From Lineus longissimus (lineage: Eukaryota; Nemertea; Pilidiophora; Heteronemertea; Lineidae): a DNA stretch of 60,000 nucleotides. Where the stretch lies: NCBI RefSeq assembly GCF_910592395.1, contig NC_088312.1:20655292-20715291 (forward strand), given 5' to 3'. Shown in pieces: positions 48,701 through 60,000 of the stretch (positions are counted from its first letter, which is position 1; every line of letters starts with the position of its first letter). Position numbers and translations under genes: made by a program. The notes beneath the pieces were generated by a model. The model was not told the origin of the DNA. It saw nothing but the letters and a program-made list of their open reading frames with translations, and did no database searches.

Positions 48701-50504
48701 GGCAGGATGCAGAATGCTCACCGAGCTTGACGTATACCTCAACAGCGATGATCAAGGAGCACGGTAGAACCAGGAATCATCATAGTGATGGGACAGCAAG
48801 AAATTGACTTTAGATTCCACCGTGGTACTGTTTGACAAGTCCATCAGCTAAACTGTGGTACATGAGAATTCCAAAGCATCATCCGCATACGAAAGATACG
48901 AGTGGGTTTCTAACTTGATGTAGAGCCGATGGCAAGATGCTCCGCTGCTATCAGCTACGTGTAGAGGATTGTTCCTAATGGGTTGTAAAACCTTCCAGAG
49001 ACAAGCTAGAGCACCAGAGAAACATTCCAGAAGTATTTCTTCACCTACGCTAGGAGGAGGGGATTAGGTTTCAGGATGACCTTTCAACAATTTGCAAACT
49101 ATCAGAGTTGGTATTTTTCTTCCAACTTTCAGATAGTTGGCGACTCTACCGCAGAGCAGTATGATATAATGGTGAGCTGCCGCAAGAAATAAGTCATCTT
49201 TTAACAAAGTCCCTACGTTTCCTTAGACATAAAGCAAGACAACCTATTAGCTAAGACGAGACATGAGAACGGAGCTAAGTATTGATTGCTGATTACTATT
49301 GAATACTGATCTGACGAAGCACTCATGCTAAAGACCCCGGAGCATCCAGCGTCTTCCCCCAAGTACTTCCACGATCCGATAACTCCCACACCGCCTCGGG
49401 TCTCCCGTCGATTACGACCTCTGAGCACGGCAACCGAATCAACTTTCCACGGCCAGCGTGGAACATACGAGTAATGAACCAATGAACGCTGTAATACTAT
49501 GATTGACTGTCATCAGATTCTCGTCAAAGGTCGCCTCGTAAATGTTGAGGTCAACGCGCCAAGAAAATCAAAGATTCCCTATCCTATTAGAGTTGCAGTG
49601 CAGGATCAATAGACTACACAGATGTCATCGGCGATTTCCAAACAGGGAACACACTCGAGAAATCGACTGATCAGCGAAGAAGACTTCATTTGCAAGTACA
49701 TGCCGAGACGACTGATTTCATTTGGCTGGAATTCCTCTTCTCCATCTGCCGTCAATATTTTTGCCATAAATTCATCGCGTTTCTCTTGAGACATTGACAG
49801 GCGCCCGGCGTGGCACGGTTCTCATCAGATGGGGTGTCAGTGTAAATCTTCCCTCGATTGTCAATTTAACACCAAGATGACAAAGTGTATCATATGCGGG
49901 AAGTTGGACGAGATATTAACAGCCGAGGTTTCTTCATCGATGATCGAACGCCAGATCCTTCCCATTTGGCATCAATGAGGGCAAACAACGTCTGCGGGTC
50001 TCAATCAACTGATGAACACCAAAATGTCAATTTCAGTAAAAAATGTTGCCACTCTCAGGGATGTGATCGCTGGAGTGGAGGTACTTTGGCTTCCGATCGA
50101 ACAAAATCTGTTTCTTTATCATACATAACAGATGAACCATGGCAGTTTAGAAGTCAACAAGTCATTGAGTCATCAATCCTGCCATATTGAATCTAGAGGC
50201 TCAACAAGCGCACAACTCCTTATGAGAAATTCCATTAGCAACAATTCCAAAATCGACCAGGAATTGGGAAGACAAATCAAAGACCATTCCAAAAATCAAT
50301 GCAGCCAAGCCCATCATAATCGGATCACTACAACGTGTTTAAAAGCTATCAGCAGTGCAGTAAATTCATAAGTCAGACTCTAAATCGTGTTGTGTGTCAG
50401 TCGGATTCCCTTATAGGCTAAAGATTATAGTCACGCTTTCAAATCTCGAGAGAAATTTTTTTTCACCACGAATGTTTTTGGAGAGATTTGAAAAAGGTTC
50501 TTAC
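45720..50504. other. Intron of the quaking gene
   Basis: Bounded on the minus strand by the donor AGAT|GTAAGA (50504) and the acceptor at 45721-45720. It holds a small direct duplication of TTGTGATGACCTTCAGAGG at 47424-47462. No further exon was recognised. Confidence 0.65.
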
Positions 50505-50639
50505 ATCTGTGGTTTCCATGAGGCGATCCCCGGAGTTGGTTCGTCTGTTCGTCCTGGCCATTTGTGGGTTTATTCATTCCCTGTGACATCATGTCTGTCA
50601 GAAGGTGTAAGGGAAGCATGCCAGGCATACCGGGGAGGT
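50505..50639 (-). CDS. qki: Quaking/HOW, 135-nt cassette exon
   Basis: Between the acceptor tttgaatgtag (AG at 50641-50640) and the donor AGAT|GTAAGA the minus strand reads LPGMPGMLPLHLLTDMMSQG, then MNKPTNGQDEQTNQL and RGSPHGNHR. The length is a multiple of three and the phase is 1 at both ends, the same as the boundary between the neighbouring exons, so it can be skipped without changing frame. I cannot place this methionine/leucine-rich segment in vertebrate QKI from memory. It probably lengthens the linker between QUA2 and the proline-rich tail. Confidence 0.8.
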
Positions 50640-51106
50640 CTACATTCAAACAAAATAAGGGGCGAAATATATCAGTTCTATTTCTAAACTAATAAAAAAA
50701 CACGACACAAAAACTGATCTAAAACGCACATTTCTCAGTATAAACTAAATCAACACACCAATAAAGAAATCACGTCTAAATTTATACTAAGATGCAAAGA
50801 TTTAAAATCGGTGAAAAAAATGTGCGATGCAATAGTAACAGTGACTAAAAGCAGACCGTAAATGAAGAAAAAGGGCCATCCAGAGAGGTGTGAAATTGAA
50901 AACATCGGAAGTGGCATGCCGAAGGACACAAACGTGATATAAAAATAGGGGCGACGATACATCTCATCGAATAGATAGACACAGAGAGCAAACAAGCATC
51001 TAAGCTTAGAATAAACGGATGCCACGAAGCATGCATAGAGAAGCCACAATGCCAACAACAAAATCCAACACGTCCGACAAGAGAAACGCTTGCGGAGTGC
51101 ACTTAC

Positions 51107-51227
51107 GAGACTGGGTCACGTTAACTTGTTGTGAACCGGGCGACGGTTTGCTAGTATCGCGGTAAGTTCCGTTCAGAATCGCCAGTTCCATGAGCTGGCG
51201 TTTTTTTAACTCATCCTGCCCCTCCGG
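51107..51227 (-). CDS. qki: Quaking/HOW QUA2-region exon, version b (alternative)
   Basis: The acceptor ctgcaatttcag precedes [20 protein letters not shown], then [20 protein letters not shown], and the donor TCTC|GTAAGT follows. [18 protein letters not shown] is the hallmark of the QUA2 region of QKI/HOW, which follows the KH domain and contacts RNA. The exon is 121 nt (phase 0 in, phase 1 out) and joins the cassette exon or the 45-kb exon in frame. It lies only 52 nt downstream of a sister exon with the same phases. Confidence 0.94.
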
Positions 51228-51248
51228 CTGAAATTGCAGATTAGATAC

Positions 51249-51254
51249 GTTAGT
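51249..51254 (-). promoter_or_regulatory. ACTAAC: branch point of exon b and candidate Quaking/SF1 site
   Basis: In the 52-nt spacer between the two alternative exons the minus strand carries ACTAAC, a close match to the animal branch-point consensus. The branch A at 51250 is 23 nt from exon b. It is only 29 nt from the donor of exon a (51279). The same hexamer is the core binding site of STAR proteins, including Quaking and SF1. Confidence 0.7.
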
Positions 51255-51279
51255 ACAGGTTGTTGGTTAGGCAACTTAC

Positions 51280-51412
51280 GCAGTGGAACACCTGATGATG
51301 AATTGGCTGTGGTCGCACATGCTGCTTGTAGTTTATTAGCGGCACGTAACGTACCATTGTTAATGGCGAGCTCCATCAACTGCATCTTCTTCCACGGGTC
51401 TTCACCGTCGGG
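51280..51412 (-). CDS. qki: Quaking/HOW QUA2-region exon, version a (alternative)
   Basis: The acceptor ttgtttttctag precedes PDGEDPWKKMQLMELAINNG, then TLRAANKLQAACATTANSSSG and VPL, and the donor CTGC|GTAAGT follows. It is clearly homologous to exon b (KKxQLMELAIxNGTxR shared) but differs where the helix continues (TLRAANKL against TYRDTSKP). It is 133 nt with phase 0 in and phase 1 out. Vertebrate QKI has a single version of this segment, closer to exon b. The duplicate is intact, with good splice sites, so an alternative exon and not a relic is inferred. Confidence 0.93.
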
Positions 51413-54400
51413 CTAGAAAAACAAGGCGGGGAAAAGGTAACATGCAGGATAACTATGACAGAATGAAAATCATCTACAAGCAACTAGCTAAACCCACCAC
51501 CACAGGTGTCCATAGTTGCCAAATTGTGGCGATGACAGGGACAACATCATGTGAAGTACATGAAACCATGCAAGCACACGGTCAACTAGAAACATCTTAA
51601 CATCCAAGCATCAGAAAGACCTTCTTCGAATGAGTAGTCATGCAGTTTATTCAATTTGACCATCCGATCAGTTCAGCTGATGTTCTTTTACACACATTAT
51701 GATTTAGTTGACCGTGTGCGGAGTACTCAAAACACAAAATCAGTACACAGTAAGTTTGTTTCATGTTGTATTGACTGGAAATCTGCTCATTTGAATGAAC
51801 AATGCACAGTTTCATCCAATCTACACAACTTGAAACATACTTGGTGAATCCGCATGATACAGTAGATGCCCCAAAATGTCTACAAAAATACAACCCCGTA
51901 ATTCAGATCAATTTCAAGCAGTCTGCAGCCTCAACCATGAACTATTGGAAATTTTGAAATCATCCGCAAAACAGACCGGCACTTGCGCTGATGAGAGGGT
52001 AATCTTGAACTCCGTTACGGAAGATATTTGACAGCCATTCAATCTCGAGAACACTGGTGGAGATCTGAGATGGCCACGCAAATTCAGGCAAGCCATTAAG
52101 ATACAAGTATATCGAGCAGAATTCTGACGAGGAATTTCATATTCTGATGACATCGGAATTTCTGGTAATATTATTCAGTGTCTTCCCTAACTGTTCAGAA
52201 TGGTCTGATGCTAATTTGACATCAATAGTCTCCCTATTGAGGACAGCATTAGTCAGTCCAAAGGTTGTCCTCAATAGAAAGGTGCAGAGACTGCATTTAA
52301 AAATAGTTTGAAAGGAATGAAGTTTGTTCTCAAAAATATTTGCGAAGGATGAAACCCGGCTTTCACTTCCTTTGCAAACACCAAAGCAGTCCACGCAATC
52401 TTTCTGAACAAGCAATTATAAAGACGACACCAGCTTCCTCACTGTGCCACAGCAGGCTGCGGGGCAAAGTAATATTCTTCCATTAGTATTATGGTTATAG
52501 GCAATTTGTAATTCAATTGCGCTCGGATTTCAAATGAATTCTTATAGGTTAGAGATAATGATGAACGCAAATCAGACGCAACGAACGCTAAATCTAATTT
52601 TTAGTTGCGGCTTTGGGCAACAATTTCTTAGCAACGTAAGAAATGTTTGTGAAAGGTAAATTTAAAGAAGGGAATTTGCATATTGAAATTTTTAAACCGT
52701 GAATACTTTGTAATGCAATAGGTTTCATTGCAATCTTGGTTATACAAATGTACCACCCGAGAGCTTTGCGTAGGCTATATATAGAATTTGAGCCACATGC
52801 TGACACTTCTTTCCAGTAATTTCACTGTAATTTGTTGTGACTAAACTTAAAAGGGTTAAATACTTCAGTAATCTGATCCTTTGGCCATGGGAACAGAGTA
52901 AAACTCCCATAGGTCTATACCCGCCAATAATACATTGTTTCAACAAGACTAATGAAAGCTTTGAAACCACATCTGAAGTTCGATTTTAATCCAAAGTCAC
53001 ACCCAATGAAGCTCGGAGGCGTTCAAAATATTATTATTAGTCTTATTGGTTAGACACCCCAAAACGAATAACCAGAAATAGTTCTGCATAGAAGAGGCCC
53101 GCTGGGACAACTTCTGGCCATGTCATGGTAACTTGCCTCTAAAATAGGCTTAGCATTACAAAGGTATTTTCTTGTAGCGATTATCTGATTATTGGGTAGC
53201 TTAGTCGCTACATGTATCAAGCTCAACTTGGACTAATAGCCTTTAGAGTCCCACCATTTCACCATTAATTCTCTGTGTTCTAATCAATTGGTGATTTTCA
53301 TTTGAAATATGTCACCAACAAATAGGGCAGAGGGATTTATCCCAGAATAACAACTTGGGGGGATTAGGATTAGGGCAATTTGGGCAAGATGGATGTACGT
53401 CATAATGGGTATTGGGCAACCAGTAACAAGTTTATTGAGAACATACAAACTGAAAAAATTTAACATTCACATACAATGTATTTATATCTTCATTCTGTAA
53501 GGCCACCCTTGAAAGTTGATTTCAAAATGCTTTTTAAAATGATTTTAGATCGCTTAATGTCATGCTTTTATCAATCCTACATTGCACACAGAAGCAACAA
53601 GAAAGCTTGCAATTGAAGGTTTCTGGCCCAGAACAGTTAGAATAGGCAAAAACACTCTACAACATGGCTTATTTTTGGTACCAAGAGCCCCCTCGCAGCC
53701 ATGTTATCCAGTTATGCAATCACATTTCGACACCCACAGAAAAGTTCAATCTCTTTTTCACAAGTTATGCTATTCTTAATCTCACCAAAGGCTATTTTAA
53801 AGAACTTTTTCAACAGAACTGAACAATGGGGTTTCAAGATTTAAAATTCTATCCACAGCCGATTGTGTTTCTCGGAATTTTCCTCGTGAATTCCATCAAT
53901 CCAAATGCTGACACAAAGAACCTTAACCCCAAAAAGTCTGATCTCCAAGTTTGTAACAGGCAGTCTAAGAGCTTGTTAAAGGGAATGTGCGATCTTGGAA
54001 CGTTGTGTGTCAAGACGCTAACACAGCTTACCAACATGAGGGTAAAAACACATTTGTGTCTTTAATGACGGTCAATACAGTATTGACAAAGAGTTCCTTG
54101 AAACCAGACGTTGCTTTCTTATCAGAATCAATACAGCCTCGCAACTAATCCCATCAAACCAATTTCTCGATTCTAAATTCATTTCAAAATATTGCCAGAC
54201 ATCTTCCTGCTCCGGGGAGATAAAGGGTCACGATCTTGTATTCACAATGTCGTCAAATAACTGACCCGGTAAGCCAATAATCCTAGAATCTCAAAGACAA
54301 ACTCAACCGGTATTGACTCAAATGCCTCAAAGACAATGTGTTTTGGATGACGTCCAATGAGATTTCAAATCTGATGACTTTGTGAGGCTGAATCGATCAC

Positions 54401-56585
54401 AGCGGTGCTCTGCACCAATACGTTTCAATGTAGATTGCAAGTGCCCTGCGATCATAATCGCATGCGACACAAATCGCCGGTTTGCAGTGGTCATCAGAGG
54501 TGCCGGAGACAACATGAGTCAGCGATCGCAACAACTGGCGATCAGTATCAAACACAGCAACTATACCAGTTTCACCCAGTGTTGAGATATCTTTTTGTCA
54601 GTCACTGCAGCGATTATAATCGCTTGTCACGTAAAGATATTAGTATGGCCAGTCAAACCCGAACACTGAGATAAGTACAGGAGAATAGAACCAGACACGC
54701 TTTGCAGCTATTTGAGAAGAAACTAGACGAAACCACATCGCCAATATGATTAAGAACATCAAAAGTTCTGGATCATTTTATCAGAAACCAATTCTTTATA
54801 CAGAAATCTGTATTCTTTCATTGCCCAAGGGACGAGTAAAAACACTTGTCGGAAACACAGACCAAATCTCTGAGATATCGAAACCAAAATTGATGGACCC
54901 AGGAGGCAGGGTATGTTTTCTGGAGCAGACTCGAGAACGATCACAAATCACAAATTCATGCTCCGCAAAAAAGGCACATTCTGTTGTCGTTCAGTGTAAT
55001 TTTGTCGACACTTTATACCACAGCATCACAGTAATACTGTCCTATCCCTTCCACGTAATTTGATATGAGTCGCTGATAAGTCGAACAAACGATGACCAAT
55101 TAACCATTGTTTCTGGTCAATTCTCTCAGTCGATGAAACAGGCAATGTCCAAGCAAGGCAAGCAAAGCCAGCCTGTTTGATGGTGGCTCATTCCATGGCA
55201 ACAAACCGAGAACAAGGGAATCCAATTGTACTGACCAGAGGAGCAGGTGGCATAAGCTCACAGAGGATCAGGCTGTCTGTCTCAGGTCAACTTGAACAAA
55301 AAACAACATGTCAAGTTGTATACAAAACAGGGGAATCTCAAATCTAGTTGAGTTGAATTGGAACTACAGTCGGTTCCAATCTGGGCAGGCTACAGATGTA
55401 TATATATGTACACACGATGTATGTGTTCATTGTGGGTCTTGTGGTGACGTATGGTTTATAATCACAATTGAGAGCTTTTGTCAATAAGCCACTGCCAGAA
55501 GAAGGGACAAACAATCAGACATTCTGTTGGCAAAGTTATTACAGTGAAAAAACAAACAGCAAATCCCAAGTAAAAATACTGGTTGGTTGAATAATGTGAG
55601 TGTCTCAAGAATGCCATACACTTTACAGGTTATGTAAGGCAAGTGGATAGCTGGAGGACTTACACATGTATTGAGATATCCTTCAGAGCCCTTTTGATCA
55701 TTCAGAAAACATCCATGTTTTCTGTTGGTCAGCTGGACTATCCAATTTAGGTGACTGTCTCAAGAAATGGTATTGATATCCAATTTAGGTGACAATGTCA
55801 CCCTAAAAGAACCCCAAATGTCATTTTTTTAAATCAAAATTTGGTTAGGAGTGATAAGGGCACATCTTATATGAGCCTCATATGTAGACACCCAAATAAA
55901 ATACAACTTTTGAAGACTTTGACAATGTTGTCATTGCAATGTTTGATGTTTACACACATACTTTTGTCATGAATATAATACCATGTGCTCAATGCCTTTC
56001 CCATGAAGGGATAAGGGTCCTCACTCATAATTGGAAAATTCAATAGTTAGTAACCAACATACATCATCAAATACCACAAAGAATAAATAAATAAAGTTTA
56101 ATTATTGCAAACTGAGTAATATTTGACGACATTTGCGACTTTGCCAACCATAGCTAAAGAATAGTGTAATACTTCTGTTTACAAAAGGTTTCAAGAGTTG
56201 GCTACAGAATATTTAGAAGCACAAGGACTTCTGTAGGTCCCTAAACGTCTCATACAGGATTGAACAAGTCCAAAGCCAAATGCGTAGGCCTTAGCTAAAG
56301 CATATTGCTACAGGCCTACTGGTATTTTGGACAATACCGAAGTAATTCTATTCAAATTGACCAACCAGATGAAAACCCCAAAGCACAGCATGAGACGTAA
56401 TTCATTCTGAGGAAAGAATTGACTAAGTCTCATAGGTGATTACGTATTGACTTTTCTATAGATTTTCTAACCATTTTGAGCAATAAGATTTGAAGGACAC
56501 TAAAGCCGAGTGTTTGAGCAAAATAAGCCTGATCGCTGATTATAAGTTTGAGAGTGAGACATGCCTGGGGGAAAGATGGCACTAA
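51413..56585. other. Presumed upstream intron of the quaking gene
   Basis: The KH/QUA1 exons that must precede exons a and b were not found, so this AT-rich stretch is inferred to be intron. I searched by eye for the KH hallmarks (GPRG, GKGSMRD, PNWEHL) on the minus strand. A short direct repeat (ATCCAATTTAGGTGAC) occurs twice at 55741-55796. Confidence 0.5.
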
Positions 56586-56837
56586 TCAGATTCTGCCCCT
56601 GCTGAGTAAGTGCAGGACACTATGGACATCTTCATGGCTTATTAGCTTTTTACCAACTTGATAAGCTATTGGCTTGACAAAGTCTACCTTGAAAGGCTTA
56701 TCTGTGAGGGCGAATGGCACAACAGTGGCCAAGTACGGGTCACAGAAACTGGTGGAGGGTTTGTAATGGTCACCAATTATCATAACAACTCCACGAAAGC
56801 TTTCAAGGTGAATTGGTTGTCTATCATTCTTTGACAT
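56586..56837 (-). pseudogene. Possible fragment of an alkaline-phosphatase-superfamily (DUF229-like) protein
   Basis: The minus-strand frame reads RGVVMIIGDHYKPS, later ATVVPFALTDKPFKVDF and KKLISHEDVHSVLHLLS. The order GDH, a VPF segment, then a SxxDVHxxLxxLL end resembles the C-terminal part of DUF229/sulfatase-like proteins, but this is a motif-level impression. No good splice acceptor precedes it, no ATG-proximal domain is seen, and a stop lies 7 codons upstream of the ATG. It sits in the presumed quaking intron, so it may be a decayed insertion or a lone exon of a nested gene. Confidence 0.3.
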
Positions 56838-59800
56838 TAGCCTTGGTAGTCTATGTCATTCTTTGACAACAAACTTCAGGTGAGGAGTAAACATTTGTTG
56901 CCACTCAGAGACCAGCCAGTAACCCGACAACGCACAGCATACCACAAACAGTAACACTGGACAGCTCTGCCTCGTAAAGAAAACAACATTATGATTGGAG
57001 ACAATACGGCGAATAAATACATAGCCAATCAATAATTCGGCGACAAAGAAACAAGACCATTTTTAACGATTCATCCATAAGACGCAAATGCGGTGCTGCT
57101 TTACGTGAGACACCTTACGCCCAACCCGGAAAACTGGGGCAGCCATGTCAATACTGTTCATGACTGAACAAGTCAAAGATAACACACAATAAAGGTCAGA
57201 AATAAATCAATCATCAGTGGTCCAGGGGGCCTCCTTTGCGGTCCATTTATCACGACGGGCGTCCGCGCGGTTCGAGACCAAGTGCGACTGAAGCCCGATG
57301 ATAACGGCAGTTGATGGTGAGATATGTAGCACAAGTGATCAATCTATTGATGAGTGATTTTCTCCTCTGGTAACCCGACCAAGTAACCACACATTATGAG
57401 GTTCACACCAAGTCAATATACCGCAACACAACCGATTACGGGGTTAGAGACCTTTGGAATAGCTGACACAAGATCAGGAAACCTCACAGCTTCATTTGGA
57501 AATGATTTCACCGCTTGGGCAGCACGGTGCAAATGTATATAACATTTCAATTTTTGAGAACTAAGTCAAGTGCGCTCTCGAGGGAAAAAAAGATTGGAAG
57601 TCCATTGTTTAAACCTCTTCAGAAGTTGGCTGTTTTTACATGATCGACTGGAGTGTTTGTGTTTGATATTTTATGAAAGGCTGAGAATATAATAACTACG
57701 ACCGAGATGCATAGTCAGCATTTGGTCTTGTAAAATTTGATGAAGACCAGCGTCGGACCAAGTCAGGACATGTATACTCATTCTTTGATTTTCAACTTCA
57801 TAGCACTTTTTTATCACATCTTTTCTCACACACAATCACTTCAATAGAGCCCATTTTTTTGGCAACCTTTAACTTTGTGGGTAACTCAGCATGAAAATAC
57901 ATGTAAACTAACGGGGCATGAACTTGTTTTAATTCTGCCCCAGTTATAGCTACCATCACCACCCCCAAACATGGGCACCATCCAACCACAAATTCACGCT
58001 TTTGTACTGCAAAATGACAGGATAAATAGCGCTGAACAGTTATTATTCACAAAGAATAACCATACATTGAGTGTATGGAATCCTTTTGCGACTTTTGACT
58101 AATGTCATCCAAAGGATAGTAGAAATAGGCCACAAGCAGACAAGTGCAAACCCTATTGTGGGAGCAACAGTGAGGAATTTCTCAACACAACAGACTTCTG
58201 TGGGAGGCCATGGGGTGTGCTATAAAATACCCTGACATGATCGAATTGGTTCTTGAACACTTCGCACAATGAATTCATATGCGATCATGATATAGATGAT
58301 ATGTAGCTTATTAAGTTCCTGTACACACAGTTTAATCCAACTTGTGCACAGTCAAGACTAAGACATTTTGTCCTCAAGTGGTTACAGCACACTTATATGA
58401 GGAAACTTTACCCCTTTAGGCCCCTCTACATTCAACAAGACCAAGATGTATATCATATCAAGCCTATTGAAATGTTTTCCATTCATTGGTGAGATTTGGA
58501 ATGGATCGCCTCTCGAAATAATCTGCATTAATCCAAATCTGAGTCATGAACTGGTTTTTATACATGCACTTGAAATTGATATGAATATCAAGTACGATAA
58601 ATAAAGGCTTCGGAAAAAAACTTGGCAAACTTGAAATGAACTATACTTTCAGATGAATCACATCACAGATGGCACACGATATCATGTTCATTTTTCAAAA
58701 CAAGACACTTTCTCTGAAACAACCACTTACAAATTGCAAAACACCAAGTACTGCTAATTATCAAAACAAAAGCTCGATTGGCCAAATGAGAAGTATACAA
58801 TAGACAACATGAAGTGTCCATTTCATATAATAGTTTTATCACTTTAAAGTGGCATACTACTACTTATGAAGACTGATTGCAAGATTACGAGACAATGCTG
58901 CGCATATTGATGCCTATACTCTTGTTGTTTGGTAAATGTTTTAGATAAAGACAAACATTTATAAGTAGATGGAACTACTTTGGAGTCTCAATTGTTTGCA
59001 TGAAATGACGAATGAGCAAATAAGAAGTCGACAAATTTAAATTTTCAATGCAATTTCACAACTTTTGAGACTGAATCCGATTATAGACAAAGGAGCTTTT
59101 TTAATGGATAAAATCTCTTGAACCTTATGATTATTGACTTTCATGGACATCACGAGCATCACAAGTGGCCGATTTACCCCAAATATCAAATGGATCACCA
59201 TATTTCATATCTTCTTTCTGGTCTGCTGGTCAAGCAGTCACACACGAGCCCAGCGGGAATATAACCACCGCACAAACCTAGCGCATTCATCACAACTTGA
59301 AACATAACCATCAAATTTGTACGGATTCCGACCGTGATCCGATTTCAAAAGCGATTGTTCTAGCTGGGAGGATTTCATTGGACGCAAAATATGGCACGAC
59401 AAGCCCATCAATAACCTCAAATCAGATCGAACATGTCAACATGATACATGTATGTTTTATATCGACATTGATGTCATCTAGTTAAGGCGGCCATGAATTT
59501 GATGTCCCCACCAGAGCGTACAATTGGGGTTGATACATTCAGATGCTAAGGGCGAATTCATACTTTGACGCACGACAAACAATGTCTGCAAACAATATAA
59601 ATCTGGACTCCGCATAAAGAAGTAGGCTTAGCAAATTTTTATCGCGTGCCGGCCGCCGATGAACTCATGCGTCGGATATGAATCCGCTGTAAGGCTATCT
59701 GCCGCGAAAGATTTGGGGAAATAAATCATCTGAATGGATTTTGTCTTTTTATGGTGTACCAAATGGTCCATAGCAGAATTAAAATGGAAACAGTATTGAA

Positions 59801-60000
59801 TGGAGTAAACATCTGATAAAAATGTTATCATTGAGGCCAAGACTGATGTATATCCCTCACATTTGGTCAAATTGGTAATAAAAACTTTCGTTCAAACTTT
59901 ATCTCGTTTCTAATATATTCATAAGATGTTGAACTATTTCCACTTTACTCTATTTGAACATAAATCACATTCATGAAATGTCATATTAGACACAGCGAGG
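56838..60000. other. Non-coding stretch to the right edge
   Basis: AT-rich, probably quaking intron. A duplicated phrase (TCATTCTTTGACA) lies at 56823-56870 next to the phosphatase-like fragment. No other gene, RNA or repeat was supported. Confidence 0.4.

Noticed and set aside
51107-51412. One of the two QUA2 exons being a dead relic
   Set aside because: Both have intact frames, conserved core residues, good acceptors and GTAAGT donors, and identical phases.
57255-57300. B-box-like sequence (ggttcgagacc) suggesting another tRNA or SINE
   Set aside because: No matching A box at the right distance and no cloverleaf.

Overview
The window is eukaryotic nuclear DNA, most likely from a marine invertebrate animal. 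Genes have GT-AG introns with pyrimidine-rich acceptors, introns are long and AT-rich, a tRNA-derived SINE and a MITE-like element are present, and the proteins are animal families (a Quaking/HOW STAR RNA-binding protein and a cGAS-like/Mab-21 nucleotidyltransferase). I cannot fix the phylum from sequence alone. Most long ATG-to-stop frames are chance frames; the real coding sequence was found from splice sites, phase continuity and recognisable motifs.

Layout. (1) 1-3477, minus strand: one uninterrupted frame of at least 1159 codons, open at the left edge, encoding about 15 ankyrin repeats followed by a cGAS-like receptor (cGLR/Mab-21) nucleotidyltransferase with all three catalytic acidic residues. 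(2) 3478-7430: non-coding, with a cluster of GC-rich palindromic repeats (4361-4884) and a SINE (5491-5777). (3) 7431-9558, plus: a two-exon gene for a 492-residue charged protein of unknown family, followed by a 41-bp near-perfect hairpin. (4) 10059-11280: a degenerate array of about 65-bp units in both orientations. (5) 12947-13669, plus: an intronless four-pass membrane protein, with a 534-bp MITE (TIRs plus 9-bp target duplication) just behind it. (6) 15174-17193, minus: the last six exons of a coiled-coil protein, including a 38-nt exon and a probable GC-AG intron; a further exon may lie at 18881-19258. (7) 19.7-41.6 kb: mostly unexplained AT-rich DNA with tandem repeats (22411-22742), a 46-bp hairpin (31703-31748), and a cluster of ACTAAC sites on the minus strand at 37.4-38.4 kb. 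(8) 41688-51412, minus: the 3' half of a quaking/HOW gene. The STAR/KH exons are not visible and should lie beyond the right edge; 51413-60000 is then intron, apart from a possible phosphatase-superfamily fragment at 56586-56837.

The two strongest discoveries are the ankyrin-cGLR fusion and a pair of tandem, apparently mutually exclusive quaking exons (51280-51412 and 51107-51227). The second pair encodes two versions of the QUA2-region helix. They are separated by only 52 nt, and skipping or including both breaks the frame. The 52-nt spacer contains ACTAAC, which is both a good branch point and the core Quaking-binding site, so the gene could regulate its own exon choice. These genes are not an operon and show no evident functional linkage to one another.
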